Source: Microbacterium testaceum StLB037 (GTDB lineage: Bacteria; Actinomycetota; Actinomycetes; Actinomycetales; Microbacteriaceae). Taken from it: 64,000 nucleotides of DNA. The translations under genes were made by a program, and so were the position numbers. The notes below the pieces were generated by a model. It saw nothing but the letters and a program-made list of their open reading frames with translations, was not told the origin of the DNA and searched no databases. The DNA lies in assembly GCF_000202635.1 (NCBI RefSeq), contig NC_015125.1, positions 682,001 through 746,000 of the forward strand, written 5' to 3'. Shown in pieces: positions 8,598-16,326 of the stretch; position 1 is the first letter of the stretch; every line of letters begins with the position of its first letter.

Positions 8598-9392
8598 ATG
8601 ACGAGCTCGACGCAGATCTCCGATGTCGCCGCACGAGAGGGGGTGGCGCTCGTCCCCATCGGCGCGACCGAACAACACGGGCCACACCTCCCCGTCACGA
8701 CCGACACCACGATCGCGGCGGCCTTCGCCACGGCCGCGGCCGCGCGTGCCGCGAAAGAGGTCGCGACGTGGGTGCTTCCCCCGCTGCCCTTCGGCTTCTC
8801 CCCCGAGCACGCCGGACGTCCCGGCACGATCGCTCTGTCGCCGCAGACCCTTCTGGCCATCGCCGACGACATCGGTCGCGGCGTCGCGGCCAGCGGCATC
8901 CGGCGCCTTCTGTTCGTCAACGGGCATGGCGGCAATCCCGAGCTGTTGCACGTGGCCTGCCGTCAGCTTCGCGAGCGACGGGGCCTCGCGGCGTTCGCCG
9001 TGCACGTGCCCGGGCTCGCGCTCCCGCCCGAGCTCGCCGAGGGGGTGACCACGGGCGATCTCGACGCGCACGCGGGTCACTACGAGACGAGCGTGCTGCT
9101 CGCCCTCGACCCGGCGGCGGTCGAGATGGATGCCGCCCGGGCGGACGGCCTCGAGGAGGTGAGGGCTGCCGCAGACTCCCTCACCCGGCCCTTCGGTGCG
9201 GTGAGCGTGCCCTGGCACGTCGACGACCTGTCCCGCTCCGGAGTGATCGGCGACCCCACCACGGCCGATGCCCGGTGGGGCGAGCGGGCGTTCGCCGCGC
9301 AGGCTGGCGCGCTGGCCGATATCGTGCGCGCCGTGGCGGCGCATCCCCTTCCGCCCGAGTGGGTACACTCGCGGCGGGGGGATGCCGAATGA
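8598..9392 (+). CDS. creatininase-family amidohydrolase
   Basis: A 264-aa metal-dependent amidohydrolase. The ligand pattern E-x-H-x8-D is seen at Glu25, His27 and Asp36 (EQHGPHLPVTTD), followed by VNGHGGN and the late motif HAGHYETS. The family includes creatininase, the archaeal formamidopyrimidine deformylase ArfB and the mycofactocin protein MftE; no mycofactocin genes are nearby. It begins 1 nt after the FolE-like stop, so the two are co-translated and probably act on the same compound. ArfB acts on a formamidopyrimidine of the kind FolE forms as an intermediate, so a deformylase or ring-amidase role is a reasonable guess, not shown. Confidence 0.85.
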   Translation: MTSSTQISDVAAREGVALVPIGATEQHGPHLPVTTDTTIAAAFATAAAARAAKEVATWVLPPLPFGFSPEHAGRPGTIALSPQTLLAIADDIGRGVAASGIRRLLFVNGHGGNPELLHVACRQLRERRGLAAFAVHVPGLALPPELAEGVTTGDLDAHAGHYETSVLLALDPAAVEMDAARADGLEEVRAAADSLTRPFGAVSVPWHVDDLSRSGVIGDPTTADARWGERAFAAQAGALADIVRAVAAHPLPPEWVHSRRGDAE

Positions 9393-10390
9393 CCGACGGT
9401 CCAGGCCGGACGCCGACCCTCCAAGAGGTGGCGACCGAGGCGAAAGTGAGCCTCGCGACCGCGAGCAATGCCCTCACCGGCAACCGCGGGGTGAGCCCGA
9501 AGCTGCGCGACCGCGTGCTCGAGGCGGCGCAGCGCGTCGGCTACCCGCGCGCGTCCGGGCGGCGGCGCACCGACCGCACGACCGTGGGCATCGTGCTGCC
9601 CGACGTGCGGCATCCGGCCTACGCCGAGCTCGCCCACGCCTTCGAGCGCGAGGGCGCGCAGCGCGACTGGGCTCTCGTCCTCGCCGGTTCCGACTACGAG
9701 CCCGACAACGAGCTGGAGGCCCTCGAGAACCTCGTGCGCAGCACGGACGGCGTCCTGCTGTCGCCCTCGCGCCCGCCGCGTTCGGGCGTGCACCGGCTCC
9801 AGGCGAGCCCGGTGCCGATCGTTGCGTGCGATGAGCCGGCCGACTCCGCCCTGATCGGCGGGTGGGTGCGCTCCGACAACTTCGGCGGCGGGCGCGTGGC
9901 CGCCCACCATCTCGTGGATGCCGGCGGTAGCCGCTTCGCCATGCTTGGCGGCGAGGGCTACCTCCCGTCGACGAAAGAGCGGCGCGAGGGCTTCCTCGCC
10001 GGACTCGCCGATCGGGGCGTCGCCGACGACGACGTCCTGATCATCGGCGAGAACTACGGCATGGACGGCGGCCAGAGCGCGATGGCCGAACTGCTCGAGA
10101 CCGACGCTGCCGTCGACGCGGTCTTCGCGGTGAGCGACCTGCACGCGGTGGGGGCGTTCTTCCGCGCCCTGCAGGAGGGCCGATCGGTGCCCGACGACCT
10201 GCTGCTGTGCGGCTTCGATGGTGTCGCCTGGACGCGGCAGATCTCCCCCACCATCACGACGGTGCGACAGGACTGGGGCAAGATCGCCGGCCGTGCGATG
10301 GACATCCTCGACACCCTCATGGCCGGTGGCGACGGCGACCGTGCCGTCATCCCCGTCGAGCTGGTCCCGGGCGAGTCGACGCGGCGCTGA
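9389..10390 (+). CDS. LacI-family transcriptional regulator
   Basis: A 333-aa repressor-type protein. The N-terminal HTH (TLQEVATEAKVSLATASNALTG) is followed by the hinge helix (KLRDRVLEAAQRVGYP) and a periplasmic-binding-protein-like effector domain ending near residue 330. The start is set by ATGA overlap with the creatininase-family gene; the frame stays open far upstream but that part is antisense to nothing meaningful. As the last gene of the operon it probably autoregulates it, with the inverted repeat at 4351-4371 as a candidate operator. The effector would be the imported compound or its product. Confidence 0.92.
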   Translation: MTDGPGRTPTLQEVATEAKVSLATASNALTGNRGVSPKLRDRVLEAAQRVGYPRASGRRRTDRTTVGIVLPDVRHPAYAELAHAFEREGAQRDWALVLAGSDYEPDNELEALENLVRSTDGVLLSPSRPPRSGVHRLQASPVPIVACDEPADSALIGGWVRSDNFGGGRVAAHHLVDAGGSRFAMLGGEGYLPSTKERREGFLAGLADRGVADDDVLIIGENYGMDGGQSAMAELLETDAAVDAVFAVSDLHAVGAFFRALQEGRSVPDDLLLCGFDGVAWTRQISPTITTVRQDWGKIAGRAMDILDTLMAGGDGDRAVIPVELVPGESTRR

Positions 10391-10455
10391 CGCCCACCGT
10401 CGGCTCCAGCTCCGGGCGGCAGCGGGTCCGGCGGCAGGCGGGCCGGGCGGCAAGC

Positions 10456-10543
10456 GGGCCGAACTCCTGACAAATCGTCACCCGCCCGGATCGAACACCC
10501 CCACACACGTCTCCGCCGCCCGAAACTCAGGAGTTTCGCACGC
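10456..10543. repeat. dispersed palindromic element family A, copy 2
   Basis: Modules GGGCCGAACTCCTGA plus CAAATCGTC (10456-10479) and CGAAACTCAGGAGTTTCG plus CACGC (10521-10543). The left module complements the right one, so the transcript can fold into a long hairpin. It sits between the convergent LacI and succinate-semialdehyde dehydrogenase genes; the rest of 10391-10614 holds nothing recognisable. Confidence 0.8.
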
Positions 10544-10614
10544 ACCGCGGCGGCCAGAACGACGGATGCCGCGACCCCCCGCCGCGGAGCGCCGGGGCCG
10601 TGGCATCCGGTGTC

Positions 10615-12087
10615 TCAGGCGTAGGGGTTCGCCGTGAGCGTGTACTTCGTCTGCAGGTACTCGTGGATGCCCTCGTCGCCGCCCTCGCGGCCGAGGCCGG
10701 ACTGCTTCCAGCCGCCGAACGGGGCCGCGGCGTTGGAGACGACGCCGACGTTCAGGCCCATCATCCCGGTCTCGAGCTTGTCGATCATGCGCTGACCCCG
10801 CGCGAGCGACTCGGTGAAGACGTACGAGACGAGGCCGTACTCGGTGTCGTTGGCGAGGCGCACGGCGTCGTCCTCATCGTCGAAGGGGATGATCGCGAGG
10901 ACGGGTCCGAAGATCTCCTCGCGGAGGATGTCACTGCCCGGCTGCACGTCGGACACGACGGTCGGCTCGAAGAACGTGCCGGGGCCGTCGATCGGCGAGC
11001 CGCCGGTGGTGACCTTCGCGCCGCGCTCGACGGCATCCCCCACCAGGGTCTTGGCCTTGTCGACCGCGCGGTCGTCGATCAGGGGGCCGATCTGCACGCC
11101 CTCCTCGGTGCCGCGGCCGATCTTCATGCCCTGCACGCGCTCGGTGACACGGCGGGTGAACTCCTCGACGACCGAGCGCTGCACGATGAAGCGGTTGGCC
11201 GCGGTGCACGCCTGACCGATGTTGCGGAACTTCGCGAGCATCGCCCCGTCGACCGCCTTGTCGAGGTCGGCGTCCTCGAACACGACGAAGGGGGCGTTGC
11301 CGCCGAGCTCCATCGAGGTGCGGAGCACCCCGGGCGCCGCCTGCTGCAGCAGCTTCACGCCGACCGGGGTGGAGCCGGTGAACGAGAGCTTGCGCAGGCG
11401 CGGGTCGGAGATGATGCGCTCCGAGACGGGGCCGGTGTTGGTCGTGGTGACGACGTTGACGACACCCGCGGGGACGCCGGCGTCCTGCAGGATCTGCGCG
11501 AAGAACAGCGTCGTGAGCGGCGTGAGGGTCGCGGGCTTGATGACGACCGTGCAGCCGGCGGCGAGCGCGGGCGCGATCTTGCGCGTGGCCATCGCGAGCG
11601 GGAAGTTCCACGGGGTGATGAGGTAGCACGGGCCCACGGGGTGCTGCGTGACGATCATGCGGCCGGTGCCCTCGGGGTTCGCGCCGTAGCGGCCCTGGGT
11701 GTGCGCGGTGACCTCGCTGAACCAGCGGAGGAACTCCCCGCCGTAGCCGACCTCGCCGCGCGCCTCGGCGAGGGGCTTGCCCATCTCGAGCGTCATCAGC
11801 AGCGCGATGTCCTCCTTGCGCTCCTGCAGCAGGTCGAACGCGCGGCGGAGGATCTCGGCGCGCTCCCGCGCGGGGGTCGCCGCCCAGGACGGGAACGCCT
11901 CGGCCGCGGCATCCATCGCCGCCACTCCGTCGTCGACCGTGGCGTCGGCGATCTCGTGGATGACCTCACCGGTGGCGGGGTCGTTCACGGCGACGGTCTT
12001 GCCGCCCGTCGCCGCGCGCCACTCGCCGTTGATCAACAGGCCGGTGGGTACGGATGCCAGCAGCTCGCTCTCGCGCGAATCGGTCAT
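10615..12087 (-). CDS. gabD: NAD(P)-dependent succinate-semialdehyde dehydrogenase
   Basis: A 490-aa aldehyde dehydrogenase that oxidises succinate semialdehyde to succinate. It has the catalytic glutamate in MELGGNAPFVVFEDAD and the catalytic cysteine in GQACTAANRF, plus FTGSTPVGVKLL; the GNAPFVVF context is characteristic of GabD-type enzymes. The start at 12087 has AGGAGG 5 nt upstream; the frame extends further but through a region without coding character. It is monocistronic here. It could use the succinate semialdehyde released by the HpaI aldolase of the homoprotocatechuate operon in this window, as well as GABA-derived substrate. Confidence 0.9.
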   Translation of the reverse strand: MTDSRESELLASVPTGLLINGEWRAATGGKTVAVNDPATGEVIHEIADATVDDGVAAMDAAAEAFPSWAATPARERAEILRRAFDLLQERKEDIALLMTLEMGKPLAEARGEVGYGGEFLRWFSEVTAHTQGRYGANPEGTGRMIVTQHPVGPCYLITPWNFPLAMATRKIAPALAAGCTVVIKPATLTPLTTLFFAQILQDAGVPAGVVNVVTTTNTGPVSERIISDPRLRKLSFTGSTPVGVKLLQQAAPGVLRTSMELGGNAPFVVFEDADLDKAVDGAMLAKFRNIGQACTAANRFIVQRSVVEEFTRRVTERVQGMKIGRGTEEGVQIGPLIDDRAVDKAKTLVGDAVERGAKVTTGGSPIDGPGTFFEPTVVSDVQPGSDILREEIFGPVLAIIPFDDEDDAVRLANDTEYGLVSYVFTESLARGQRMIDKLETGMMGLNVGVVSNAAAPFGGWKQSGLGREGGDEGIHEYLQTKYTLTANPYA

Positions 12088-12266
12088 GGGTCCTCCTGGA
12101 TCGGGGCGGGGTTTCCCGCCCATTCTTGTCAGGGCACGCGCGCGCGCCGATATACGTGGCGTACAAAGGGGATGCCGAGATCGCCGCCGTGGACGCCGGG
12201 GGCGGTGCCGCGGTCCGCGTCGCGCGGGGACCGTGTCCCGCGCCGCTCGGCGCCGCGCCACCCCCG

Positions 12267-12333
12267 CGATAAACGCCATTCCTCGCCGGAAACGCCGCGA
12301 CGCCGCGTTTCTGGCGAGGATCGGCGTTTATCG
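12267..12333. repeat. dispersed palindromic element family B, copy 1
   Basis: Arms of 29 nt (12267-12295 and 12305-12333) are complementary except at three positions, separated by 9 nt. Each arm begins with CGATAAACGCC. A second copy lies at 50390-50456. The element sits in the 276-bp gap between the gabD start and the monooxygenase stop. Nothing else is recognisable in the gap. Confidence 0.85.
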
Positions 12334-12363
12334 GGAGCATCCGCGGCGAGCAGAACGCACGCG

Positions 12364-14208
12364 TCAGGTCGCCGCGGCGACCGCCGGCACGGCCACCACG
12401 CCCGCGAGGAACCGCTCCAGACCAGCCGGGTCGGTCAGCGGCAGCACGTGCGCGACGTACTGATCGGGGCGCACCACGACCACGGCCCCCGCGGCGCCGA
12501 TCCCGCGCTCGGCGAAGATGTCGGCGCTCGTCCACGCCGAGGGCGCGGCGGCGAAGACCTTCTCGAGGTCGGTCAGGCCGAGCGGCCCGGAGCGCGGGCG
12601 GAACAGGGCGGGCACGTCGACGACGTCCTCCCACCGGCCGGGGAAGACCACCTTCACGTCGAACACGGCGTCGAGGTCGGCACCCTCGGGCGTGAAGCGC
12701 TCGACGATCGGGAGCGCGGCCGCCGCCCACGCCCGCAGAGCCGAGCCCTCGGCATCCGCGAAGGCGTACACGCGCCAGCGTCCGTCTGCGCGAGCATGGT
12801 GCCCGAGATGCACGGCGTTTCCGTCGCACACCCGCACGACCTCCACGCTCTGGAAGCGCTTGCCGACGGGGAATCCGGATGCCAGCTCCTCGGCCGCGTC
12901 CGACGCGACGATGCGCGAGGGGGCGTAGTGCGTGCCGAAGCCGGAGGGGAACTCCGCGGTGGCGAGGTAATAGGTCGCGAGCTCGTCGGGGTCGGTGATC
13001 TCGCCGGGCTTGCGCGCCATGAGCGACGACCACTCGCGGTCGAAGTCGATGAGCTGCTGGGCGACCGGGCGCCGTTCGGCGTCGTAGGTGCGCAGCAGGT
13101 CGACGGGAGCGAGACCGGTGAGCACGTGCCCGAGCTTCCAGCCGAGGTTGAAGCCGTCCTGCATCGAGACGTTCATCCCCTGCCCCGCCTTCGCGCTGTG
13201 CGTGTGACAGGCGTCGCCGGTGAGGAAGACGCGGGGGTTCTCGAGGTCGTCGACGAACTGGTCGGTCACCCGGTGGCCCACCTCGTAGACGCTGTGCCAG
13301 GCCACCTGCTTCACGTCGAGCGTGTACGGGTGGAGGATCTCGTTCGCCCGGCGGATGATCTCCTCGATCGGCGTCTGGCGCACGCGCCGATCGTCGTCGG
13401 CGGCGACCTCACCGAGATCGATGTACATCCGGCTGAGGTACCCGCCCTCGCGCGGGATGTGCAGGATGTTGCCGGCCGCGGCGTTGATCGCGCACTTGAT
13501 GCGCCAGTCAGGGAAGTCCGTCTCGACGAGAACGTCCATGACACCCCACGCGTGCTGCGCGGCAGCACCGACGTGGCTTCGTCCGATCGCCTGGCGCACG
13601 CCACTGCGGGCCCCGTCGCACCCCGCGACGTATTTCGCACGGATGGTGCGCTCCCCCGCGTCGGTACCCACGCGCACATCGACGTGGTCGTCCTGCACCT
13701 CGAGCCCCAGGAACTCCACGCCGTAGTCGGGCACGATGCGCGCCGGGCCGTTCGCCGCCGCCTCGGCGAAGTAGTCGAGCACGCGCGCCTGGTTGACGAT
13801 CAGGTGCGGGAACTCGCTGATCTTGTAGCCGTAGTCCTCGGTCCGGGTCGTGCGGACGATCCGCTCCGGGTTCTCGGGGTCGGGCGCCCAGAAGTTCATC
13901 CAACCGATGTTGTACGCCTCGGCGGTGATGCGGTCGGCGAACCCGAAGGCCTGGAACGTCTCGACGCTGCGCGGCTGGATGCCATCGGCCTGACCCAGAG
14001 CGAGCCTGCCGTCGCGCTTCTCGATGAGGCGCGTGGTGAGCTGCGGGAACTGCGACATCTGTGCCGCGAGCAGCATGCCCGCCGGCCCGGAGCCGACGAT
14101 GAGCACGTCGACCTCGTCGGGGAGGTCGTCCGGGCGGTCGATGCCCGTGCCGGCGGCGTTCTGCACGCGCGGGTCGCCGGAGACGTAACCGTGGTGGTGG
14201 AACTGCAT
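12364..14208 (-). CDS. FAD-dependent aromatic monooxygenase (phenol 2-monooxygenase / 3-hydroxybenzoate 4-monooxygenase type)
   Basis: A 614-aa flavoprotein hydroxylase that uses NAD(P)H and O2 to hydroxylate a phenolic substrate. The FAD-binding Rossmann motif VLIVGSGPAGMLLA is near residue 36, a central catalytic region follows, then the second FAD motif FLTGDACHTHSAKAGQGMN and a C-terminal thioredoxin-like domain ending in YVAHVLPL. Size and domain order match phenol hydroxylase and 3-hydroxybenzoate 4-hydroxylase (MobA). GGAGAAACG precedes the ATG at 14208. It is divergent from an IclR-like regulator with two palindromes in between. Whether it serves the dihydroxyphenylacetate pathway at 41194-48029 is unknown. 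Confidence 0.87.
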   Translation of the reverse strand: MQFHHHGYVSGDPRVQNAAGTGIDRPDDLPDEVDVLIVGSGPAGMLLAAQMSQFPQLTTRLIEKRDGRLALGQADGIQPRSVETFQAFGFADRITAEAYNIGWMNFWAPDPENPERIVRTTRTEDYGYKISEFPHLIVNQARVLDYFAEAAANGPARIVPDYGVEFLGLEVQDDHVDVRVGTDAGERTIRAKYVAGCDGARSGVRQAIGRSHVGAAAQHAWGVMDVLVETDFPDWRIKCAINAAAGNILHIPREGGYLSRMYIDLGEVAADDDRRVRQTPIEEIIRRANEILHPYTLDVKQVAWHSVYEVGHRVTDQFVDDLENPRVFLTGDACHTHSAKAGQGMNVSMQDGFNLGWKLGHVLTGLAPVDLLRTYDAERRPVAQQLIDFDREWSSLMARKPGEITDPDELATYYLATAEFPSGFGTHYAPSRIVASDAAEELASGFPVGKRFQSVEVVRVCDGNAVHLGHHARADGRWRVYAFADAEGSALRAWAAAALPIVERFTPEGADLDAVFDVKVVFPGRWEDVVDVPALFRPRSGPLGLTDLEKVFAAAPSAWTSADIFAERGIGAAGAVVVVRPDQYVAHVLPLTDPAGLERFLAGVVAVPAVAAAT

Positions 14209-14249
14209 CGTTTCTCCTGACGTCGTCGTCGGACTTGCTCGCCGCGGGG

Positions 14250-14289
14250 GTTCGTTCTATATTCGAACAGAGCGTTCTTCTATCGAACG
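14250..14289. promoter_or_regulatory. tandem palindromic operators between monooxygenase and IclR-like gene
   Basis: Two adjacent inverted repeats occur: GTTCG-9nt-CGAAC (14250-14268) and CGTTC-7nt-GAACG (14273-14289). They share the GTTCG half-site and lie 23 bp apart, about two helical turns. Both are immediately upstream of the regulator and in the promoter region of the monooxygenase, so they are probably its binding sites. Confidence 0.7.
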
Positions 14290-14305
14290 AGAGGTTAGCT
14301 CCCCC

Positions 14306-15010
14306 ATGCCCGCACGGCAAGAGGCGTCACCCGCGTCGCAGACGCTGAGCCGCGGCATCCGGTTGCTCGAAGAGCTCGCCGACGCGCGCACTCCCCTGTC
14401 GATCGACGACCTGGCGGCCCGCGTCGAACTGCATCGCTCGGTCGCGTACCGACTGCTGCGCACCCTCGAAGACCACGGATTGGTGACCCGGGATGCCGCG
14501 GGCGCGGTGCGTCTCGGAACGGGTCTCGCGGCGCTGGCGGCGGGCGTCGCCGCCGACCTGCAGGCCGAGGCTCTGCCCGAGCTGACCGCGGCGGCGAACG
14601 AGCTGGGCATGACGTGCTTCCTCGTGGTGCTCGACCACGACGAATGCGTGACGCTCACGAGCGTCGAGCCGCGGCACGCGGTCACCGCCGTCGCTCAGCG
14701 GCCGGGGGCTCGGCATCCGGTCACCCGGGGGGCTCCCGGCCGGGCCATCCTCGCCCAGCTGCCTCCGCGCCGCTGGCCCGAGACCGTCGACGCCCGCCTC
14801 GCGGCCGAGGTCGCGGACGCCGCGGAGCGCGGGTGGGCGACGAGTCACGACGAGGTGGTGCCGTCGCTGCGGGCGGTGGCCGTACCCCTCAGCGTGCAGG
14901 GGCGCCAGCCCGCCGCGGTGGCGGCGGTCTACGTCGCGACCTCCCTCGACGACGCCGCGATCGCCGCGCGCCTGGCAGCCGCCGCCGAAGCGGTGCGCGT
15001 CGCCCTGTAG
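14306..15010 (+). CDS. IclR-family transcriptional regulator
   Basis: A 234-aa regulator. The N-terminal winged HTH spans about residues 10-65 (LSIDDLAARVELHRSVAYRLLRTLEDHGLV). The C-terminal ligand domain is shorter than in classical IclR proteins but keeps the family layout, including the GAPGRAILAQ segment. ATG at 14306 is preceded by GAGAGG. Divergent transcription from the aromatic monooxygenase plus the palindromes between them indicate a local regulator of aromatic hydroxylation. Confidence 0.82.
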   Translation: MPARQEASPASQTLSRGIRLLEELADARTPLSIDDLAARVELHRSVAYRLLRTLEDHGLVTRDAAGAVRLGTGLAALAAGVAADLQAEALPELTAAANELGMTCFLVVLDHDECVTLTSVEPRHAVTAVAQRPGARHPVTRGAPGRAILAQLPPRRWPETVDARLAAEVADAAERGWATSHDEVVPSLRAVAVPLSVQGRQPAAVAAVYVATSLDDAAIAARLAAAAEAVRVAL

Positions 15011-15019
15011 CCCGCGAGG

Positions 15020-15661
15020 TCAGCTCGCGAGGCCCGTCCCGCACGAGGAGCAGAAGCGGGCGCCCGACGGGTTCTCCGAGCCGCAGCCCGTGCAGGTCGC
15101 GACGACGACGAGCGGCGACCCGCACTCCCCGCAGAACTTGCCGCCGTGCGACTGCGCGCCGCACGCGCCGCAGCGCGGTCGGGCCGGCGTCTTCAGGTCG
15201 ACGCCCCCGACCATGTCGACGGTCTCGAGCCGCTCCTGCACCTGCCGGCGCCGCGCCTCGGCCTGCAGCTGCGCGAGCTCCTCGACCGCGATCGGCGAGC
15301 AGCGCACGCACTGGCCGACCCCGTCGTTCCAGCACACGTCGTCGCACACCCAGTCGCTGCAGGCGCGGCACTGGTGGAACTTCGGGGCGATCTCCGCCGT
15401 CGCCGCGCGCAGCGCCTGGTCCTTGGCCGGAGAGTTCGTCCCGCGGTCGAGGAGCCGATCGGCCATCGAGGTGAACTGCGACACCTGCCCGCCGAAGAGG
15501 TTGCCGATTCCGCGCGCGAGCCGCTGCCCGGCGGCCCGCGGGTCGGACCGGAAGGCTGACCGGTAGCCGTTGCCGCAGCGTTCGCAGCGGAACTCGAACT
15601 GATAGCCGTCGGTGTTCGACAGGTCGCTGAAGTTGTCGGTGAACGGGACGAGATCGCTCAT
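15020..15661 (-). CDS. zinc-ribbon protein of unknown function
   Basis: A 213-aa cytoplasmic protein with many CxxC knuckles: RCERCGNGY near residue 27, CRACSDWVC and CVRCSP in the middle, and a C-terminal double zinc ribbon (CGACGAQ, CGECGSP, CTGCGSENP, CSSCGTG). The middle contains a predicted helical stretch (VEELAQLQAEARRRQVQERLE). The start at 15661 has AGGAG 5 nt upstream and lies 1 nt past the stop of the TetR gene, so it belongs to that operon. No function can be assigned; a scaffold or nucleic-acid-binding role is possible. Confidence 0.8.
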   Translation of the reverse strand: MSDLVPFTDNFSDLSNTDGYQFEFRCERCGNGYRSAFRSDPRAAGQRLARGIGNLFGGQVSQFTSMADRLLDRGTNSPAKDQALRAATAEIAPKFHQCRACSDWVCDDVCWNDGVGQCVRCSPIAVEELAQLQAEARRRQVQERLETVDMVGGVDLKTPARPRCGACGAQSHGGKFCGECGSPLVVVATCTGCGSENPSGARFCSSCGTGLAS

Positions 15662-15662
15662 G

Positions 15663-16256
15663 TCACTCCTGATCGGGGGCGGGGGCACGCGGGGTGCCGG
15701 GTGAAGGGGAAAGCGGCGGCCGCTCACCGAAGACGAGGTCGATGAGCGGGGCGAAGTCGTAGTCGCGGGAGTACCGCGGGGCTTCCATGAGGAGGAGGTT
15801 GTTGATGAGCATCCCGCGCCCCATGAACGCCCACAGCTCCGCGTCGCTCGCCCCGGCCTCCCGCAGGGTCCGGTAGACGTCGTCGAACTGCCGCCGGGAT
15901 TCCGCACCGATCGCCGGCTCGGCGGTCGCCGCCGAGAACGCGTGCGCCCACACCAGCAGGGCCGCGGGATTCGACAGGACGAGCTCTCGATAGGCCGCGC
16001 CGAGACGGTCCCCGTCGAAGCCGTCCGTCATCGCGGCGCGGAAGACCTCGACGATCTCGGCGGCGGCGAACGCATGGGTACGCACGAACAGCTCGAGCTT
16101 CGAGCCGAATGTGCGGATCACGTACGGCTGCGACACCCCCATCTCGGCCGCGACCTGGGCCGTCGAGGTCCCGAAGTACCCCCGCGCGGCGAAAGCGCGC
16201 ACCGACCCCGCGAGCAGCTCGGCATCGCGGGCGGCACGGCGTCGGGGGGTCGGCAT
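15663..16256 (-). CDS. TetR-family transcriptional regulator
   Basis: A 197-aa regulator with the N-terminal TetR HTH (GYFGTSTAQVAAEMGVSQPYVIRTFGSKLELF, residues about 25-57) and an all-helical ligand domain. The start at 16256 is chosen because GGAAGGA lies about 7 nt upstream; an in-frame extension to 16379 would run through the promoter palindrome at 16280-16293. It is probably autoregulated through that palindrome and is co-transcribed with the zinc-ribbon gene. The ligand is unknown. Confidence 0.85.
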   Translation of the reverse strand: MPTPRRRAARDAELLAGSVRAFAARGYFGTSTAQVAAEMGVSQPYVIRTFGSKLELFVRTHAFAAAEIVEVFRAAMTDGFDGDRLGAAYRELVLSNPAALLVWAHAFSAATAEPAIGAESRRQFDDVYRTLREAGASDAELWAFMGRGMLINNLLLMEAPRYSRDYDFAPLIDLVFGERPPLSPSPGTPRAPAPDQE

Positions 16257-16279
16257 CCGCGGTCCTTCCGGGGGCGGTG

Positions 16280-16293
16280 TTATCGCTTGATAA
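16280..16293 (-). promoter_or_regulatory. palindromic operator upstream of the TetR gene
   Basis: TTATC-GCTT-GATAA, a 14-bp palindrome, lies 24-37 nt upstream of the TetR start and overlaps a possible -10 (TATTAT on the minus strand). It is a likely autoregulatory site. Confidence 0.55.
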
Positions 16294-16326
16294 TACTGCG
16301 ACCTCCGACCGCCGTCACCTGTTGCT

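Noticed and set aside
8598..9392. MftE of a mycofactocin cluster
   Set aside because: No mftA, mftB, mftC or related gene is nearby; only the shared creatininase fold supports it.
4401..10390. Simple thiamine-precursor uptake operon
   Set aside because: No thiamine gene (TenA, ThiD, ThiE) is linked and the FolE-like and creatininase-like enzymes do not fit that pathway; kept only as an alternative for the binding protein.
10600..14220. A 1206-codon open frame on the + strand
   Set aside because: It is antisense to gabD and the monooxygenase, crosses a palindromic repeat and has no recognisable domain; long shadow frames are expected at this GC content.
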